Source of the DNA: S010-17 sp036478895
GTDB lineage: Bacteria > Bacteroidota > Bacteroidia > Flavobacteriales > Flavobacteriaceae
Length of the DNA stretch: 15,511 nucleotides
Assembly: GCA_036478895.1 (NCBI GenBank)
Contig: JAZGEV010000041.1
Coordinates: forward strand, 1 to 15,511
Reading direction: 5' to 3'
Position 1 is the first letter of the stretch. Each line of letters starts with the position of its first letter. A program made the translations under genes and the position numbers. A model generated the notes under the pieces. It ran no database searches. It was not told where the DNA came from and saw nothing but the letters and a program-made list of their open reading frames with translations. Shown piece by piece: positions 13,412 through 15,511 of the stretch.

Positions 13412-15511
13412 ATGAAAAGAATACTAATTTTCCTTTTTACAATTACTATAAGCAACTGCATAAACGCCCAAAATGTAGTCATTCCAGATGCTAATTTCAA
13501 AGCATATTTAGTTGGTAACAGCGCTATTAATCTAAATAACGATTCTGAAATACAAATGTGGGAATCAGCGGCTTTTAATGGAGTAATTGATGTAAGTGGT
13601 TTAGGCATTAATGACTTAACAGGTATTGGAGCTTTTTCGGCTTTAACTAGTCTAAATTGTTCTAACAATTCATTAACATCTTTAAATATAGCAAATAATA
13701 CGGCTTTAAGTGTTTTATATTGTTATGACAATTCATTAACATCTTTAAATCTAATACAAAACACGGCTTTAAGTGCTTTTAGATGTCAAAATAATTCACT
13801 AAACGCTTTAGATTTATCTGCTAATACGGCTTTAACTTCGTTATTGGTTTATAACAACCAATTAACAAGTTTAAATGTAGCCAATGGTAATAATAGCAAC
13901 ATTCTTGGTGGTTTTTTTAATACCACTAATAACCCAAACTTAATTTGCATAACGGTTGATGATGTTGCTTATTCTACAGCAAATTGGTCAAATATAGATG
14001 CCATAGTCAGCTTTAGCACCAATTGTGCTTGCACTGTAACTATTCCTGACGCTAACTTTAAAAACTATTTAATAAACAATACTGCCATTAACACCAGTGG
14101 CGATAACGAAATACAATGTTATGAATCAAGCCTTTTTACAGGAACAATTAGTGTAAATAATTTAAGTATTACAAACTTAACAGGTATTGAAACTTTCACA
14201 GCTTTAACTGGATTGAATTGTCTTAATAACTCACTAACAAATATAGACATATCTCAAAATACATTGCTAACTAGTTTTTCTTGTAATAACAATCAGTTGA
14301 GTGCTTTAGATGTATCTAATAATACGCTTTTAACCGTTTTGGCTTGTAGAGATAATCAAATAACAAGTTTAGATGTATCTAATAATACTTTGCTAGAATA
14401 TTTTTCTTGCCATACTAACAGTTTGACCAGTTTAGATGTATCTAATAATACTGATTTAATAAGATTATGGTGTTATAATAACCAATTAACTAGTCTAAAT
14501 ATTAAAAATGGTAATAATGATAATATGTCTAATGCTAATTTCAAAGCTACAAACAACCCAAACCTAACTTGTATAGATGTAGATGATATTGCTTGGAGCA
14601 CGACAAATTGGACAAATATTGATGCAATAGTAAGATTTAGTTTAGATTGTAGCGCACCTGTAACTTATGTTCCTGATGATAATTTTGAAAATCGATTAAT
14701 CCATTTAGGTTATGATACCGCATTAGACAATTACGTACCTACGGCAAACATAAATACAGTAACAATACTTAATGTATCTAATAATAACATATCCAATTTA
14801 ACTGGGATTGAAGGTTTTATAGCTTTAGAAACATTGTATTTATCAAATAATTTTTTAACGACTTTAGATTTAAGTAGTAACCCTCAACTTACATTCTTAA
14901 ATATTTATAATAATCAAATTACAAACATAGATTTAAGCGCAAACGTAAATTTAAGTGAATTAATTACAAATCAAAATCCGCTTACTGAATTAGATTTAAG
15001 ACAAAACACTGCATTAACTAAAGTAAAATGCATCAATAATTCTTTAATAAGTTTTGATATCCGAAATGGAAATAATACGGCAATAAGTAACTCAAATTTT
15101 TCATTGTTGGGTAATAACGCTTTAGCCTGTGCTTCTGTAGATGATACTGCTTGGAGTACAACTAATTGGTCAGACATTGAGGCAAACACCAATTTTAATA
15201 CAAATTGCAGTACGCCAGAAACCTACGTTCCAGATAATAATTTTGAACAAGCACTTATCGATTTAGGTTATGATGCCGTCTTAGATAATTATGTACCAAC
15301 AGTAAACATAGCTTCACTTACCTCTTTAAATATAAATAATAAGAACATATCAGACTTAACTGGTATTGAAGATTTTGCAGCCTTAGAAACCCTAGTTTGT
15401 GCTATAAATACATTAACAACCTTGGATCTTTCACAAAACACCGCATTAACCGACTTAAGATGTCAAGATAATAACCTAACAACAATAGATGTAACACAAA
15501 ACACAGCACTT
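13412..15511 (+). CDS. Very large modular leucine-rich-repeat surface protein (3' end missing)
   Basis: The frame opens at the ATG at 13412 and is unbroken for 700 codons to the window end. A signal peptide (MKRILIFLFTITISNCINAQ) is followed by modules of about 187-209 residues, each beginning (I/V)PDxNFexyL (residues 24, 211, 420, 606), containing 21-residue LRRs of the pattern LxxLxCxNNxLTSLDVSxNTx, and the three complete ones ending with NNPNLxCIxVDDxAxSTxNWxxIDAxxxFxxxC or a close variant. Modules 1-2 are one subtype (with DxEIQxxES) and 3-4 another (LGYDxxLDNYVPTxNI). The solenoid LRRs suggest a binding or adhesive surface. In flavobacteria such proteins are usually T9SS cargo; a sorting tail would lie past the window and cannot be seen. 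The TPR-kinase/LytTR pair upstream is a candidate regulator by position. Confidence 0.9.
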   Translation, partial: MKRILIFLFTITISNCINAQNVVIPDANFKAYLVGNSAINLNNDSEIQMWESAAFNGVIDVSGLGINDLTGIGAFSALTSLNCSNNSLTSLNIANNTALSVLYCYDNSLTSLNLIQNTALSAFRCQNNSLNALDLSANTALTSLLVYNNQLTSLNVANGNNSNILGGFFNTTNNPNLICITVDDVAYSTANWSNIDAIVSFSTNCACTVTIPDANFKNYLINNTAINTSGDNEIQCYESSLFTGTISVNNLSITNLTGIETFTALTGLNCLNNSLTNIDISQNTLLTSFSCNNNQLSALDVSNNTLLTVLACRDNQITSLDVSNNTLLEYFSCHTNSLTSLDVSNNTDLIRLWCYNNQLTSLNIKNGNNDNMSNANFKATNNPNLTCIDVDDIAWSTTNWTNIDAIVRFSLDCSAPVTYVPDDNFENRLIHLGYDTALDNYVPTANINTVTILNVSNNNISNLTGIEGFIALETLYLSNNFLTTLDLSSNPQLTFLNIYNNQITNIDLSANVNLSELITNQNPLTELDLRQNTALTKVKCINNSLISFDIRNGNNTAISNSNFSLLGNNALACASVDDTAWSTTNWSDIEANTNFNTNCSTPETYVPDNNFEQALIDLGYDAVLDNYVPTVNIASLTSLNINNKNISDLTGIEDFAALETLVCAINTLTTLDLSQNTALTDLRCQDNNLTTIDVTQNTAL
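14305..14451 (+). repeat. Three identical 21-nt segments at 63-bp period inside the LRR gene
   Basis: Segments starting at 14305, 14368 and 14431 (each encoding LDVSNNT) are identical over 21 bases and exactly 63 bp (21 codons, one LRR) apart. Flanking bases differ, so repeats have diverged around a conserved core or been homogenised. They keep the reading frame. Confidence 0.8.

Noticed and set aside
13396..13668. Minus-strand ORF of 90 residues
   Set aside because: It lies wholly opposite the LRR gene start, has no recognisable domain, and the + strand frame has a signal peptide and repeats.
14305..14451. CRISPR-like regularly spaced repeats
   Set aside because: The repeats encode LRR residues in an open frame, at exactly one LRR per period, and the 'spacers' are themselves LRR-coding.

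Overview
The window looks like chromosome of a member of the Bacteroidota, most likely a Flavobacteriaceae species. Signs are the low GC content, -7 promoter boxes of the TAnnTTTG type, short leaders without clear Shine-Dalgarno sites, Flavobacteria-type families (DUF6122-like protein, OmpA lipoprotein with coiled coil, YCF48-like lipoprotein, TSP3 and LRR surface proteins, a type IX secretion (T9SS) C-terminal-like domain) and many secreted proteins. No mobile element, tRNA, rRNA or CRISPR array was seen.

Layout: (1) 1-1368 (+): the end of a LytS-type histidine kinase and its LytTR response regulator, followed by two tandem hairpins, the second a clear terminator. (2) 1796-6666: mostly minus-strand housekeeping genes: an OmpA-like lipoprotein, an HI0933/BaiN-type flavoprotein, a divergent small DUF6122-like membrane protein (+), a udk-ftsB/divIC-like pair, a 55-residue membrane protein that is easily missed, and a patatin-like phospholipase with a non-ATG start. 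(3) 6770-9992 (+): three exported proteins: a YCF48/Asp-box lipoprotein, an L-domain/TSP3 protein and an outer-membrane beta-barrel candidate. They are separated by strong, partly duplicated terminators. (4) 10163-12669 (+): a second two-component system, made of a TPR sensor kinase of the HisKA_2 type and a LytTR regulator overlapping it by 1 bp. (5) 12670-15511: a 430-bp spacer with an inverted-repeat element, an 80-residue free-standing T9SS-CTD-like ORF, and the first 700 residues of a very large modular leucine-rich-repeat surface protein that runs off the window.

How they fit together: two independent LytTR circuits flank envelope genes. The second lies directly upstream of the LRR protein and is a plausible but unproven regulator of it. 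Most of the rest is conventional. The less ordinary items are the orphan CTD-like ORF, the A-A-B-B LRR protein with near-identical DNA repeats, the nested alternative terminators at 7909-7969, the 21-bp-period direct repeat upstream of the OmpA gene, and the face-to-face promoters at 6658-6719. I found no convincing complete undescribed system.
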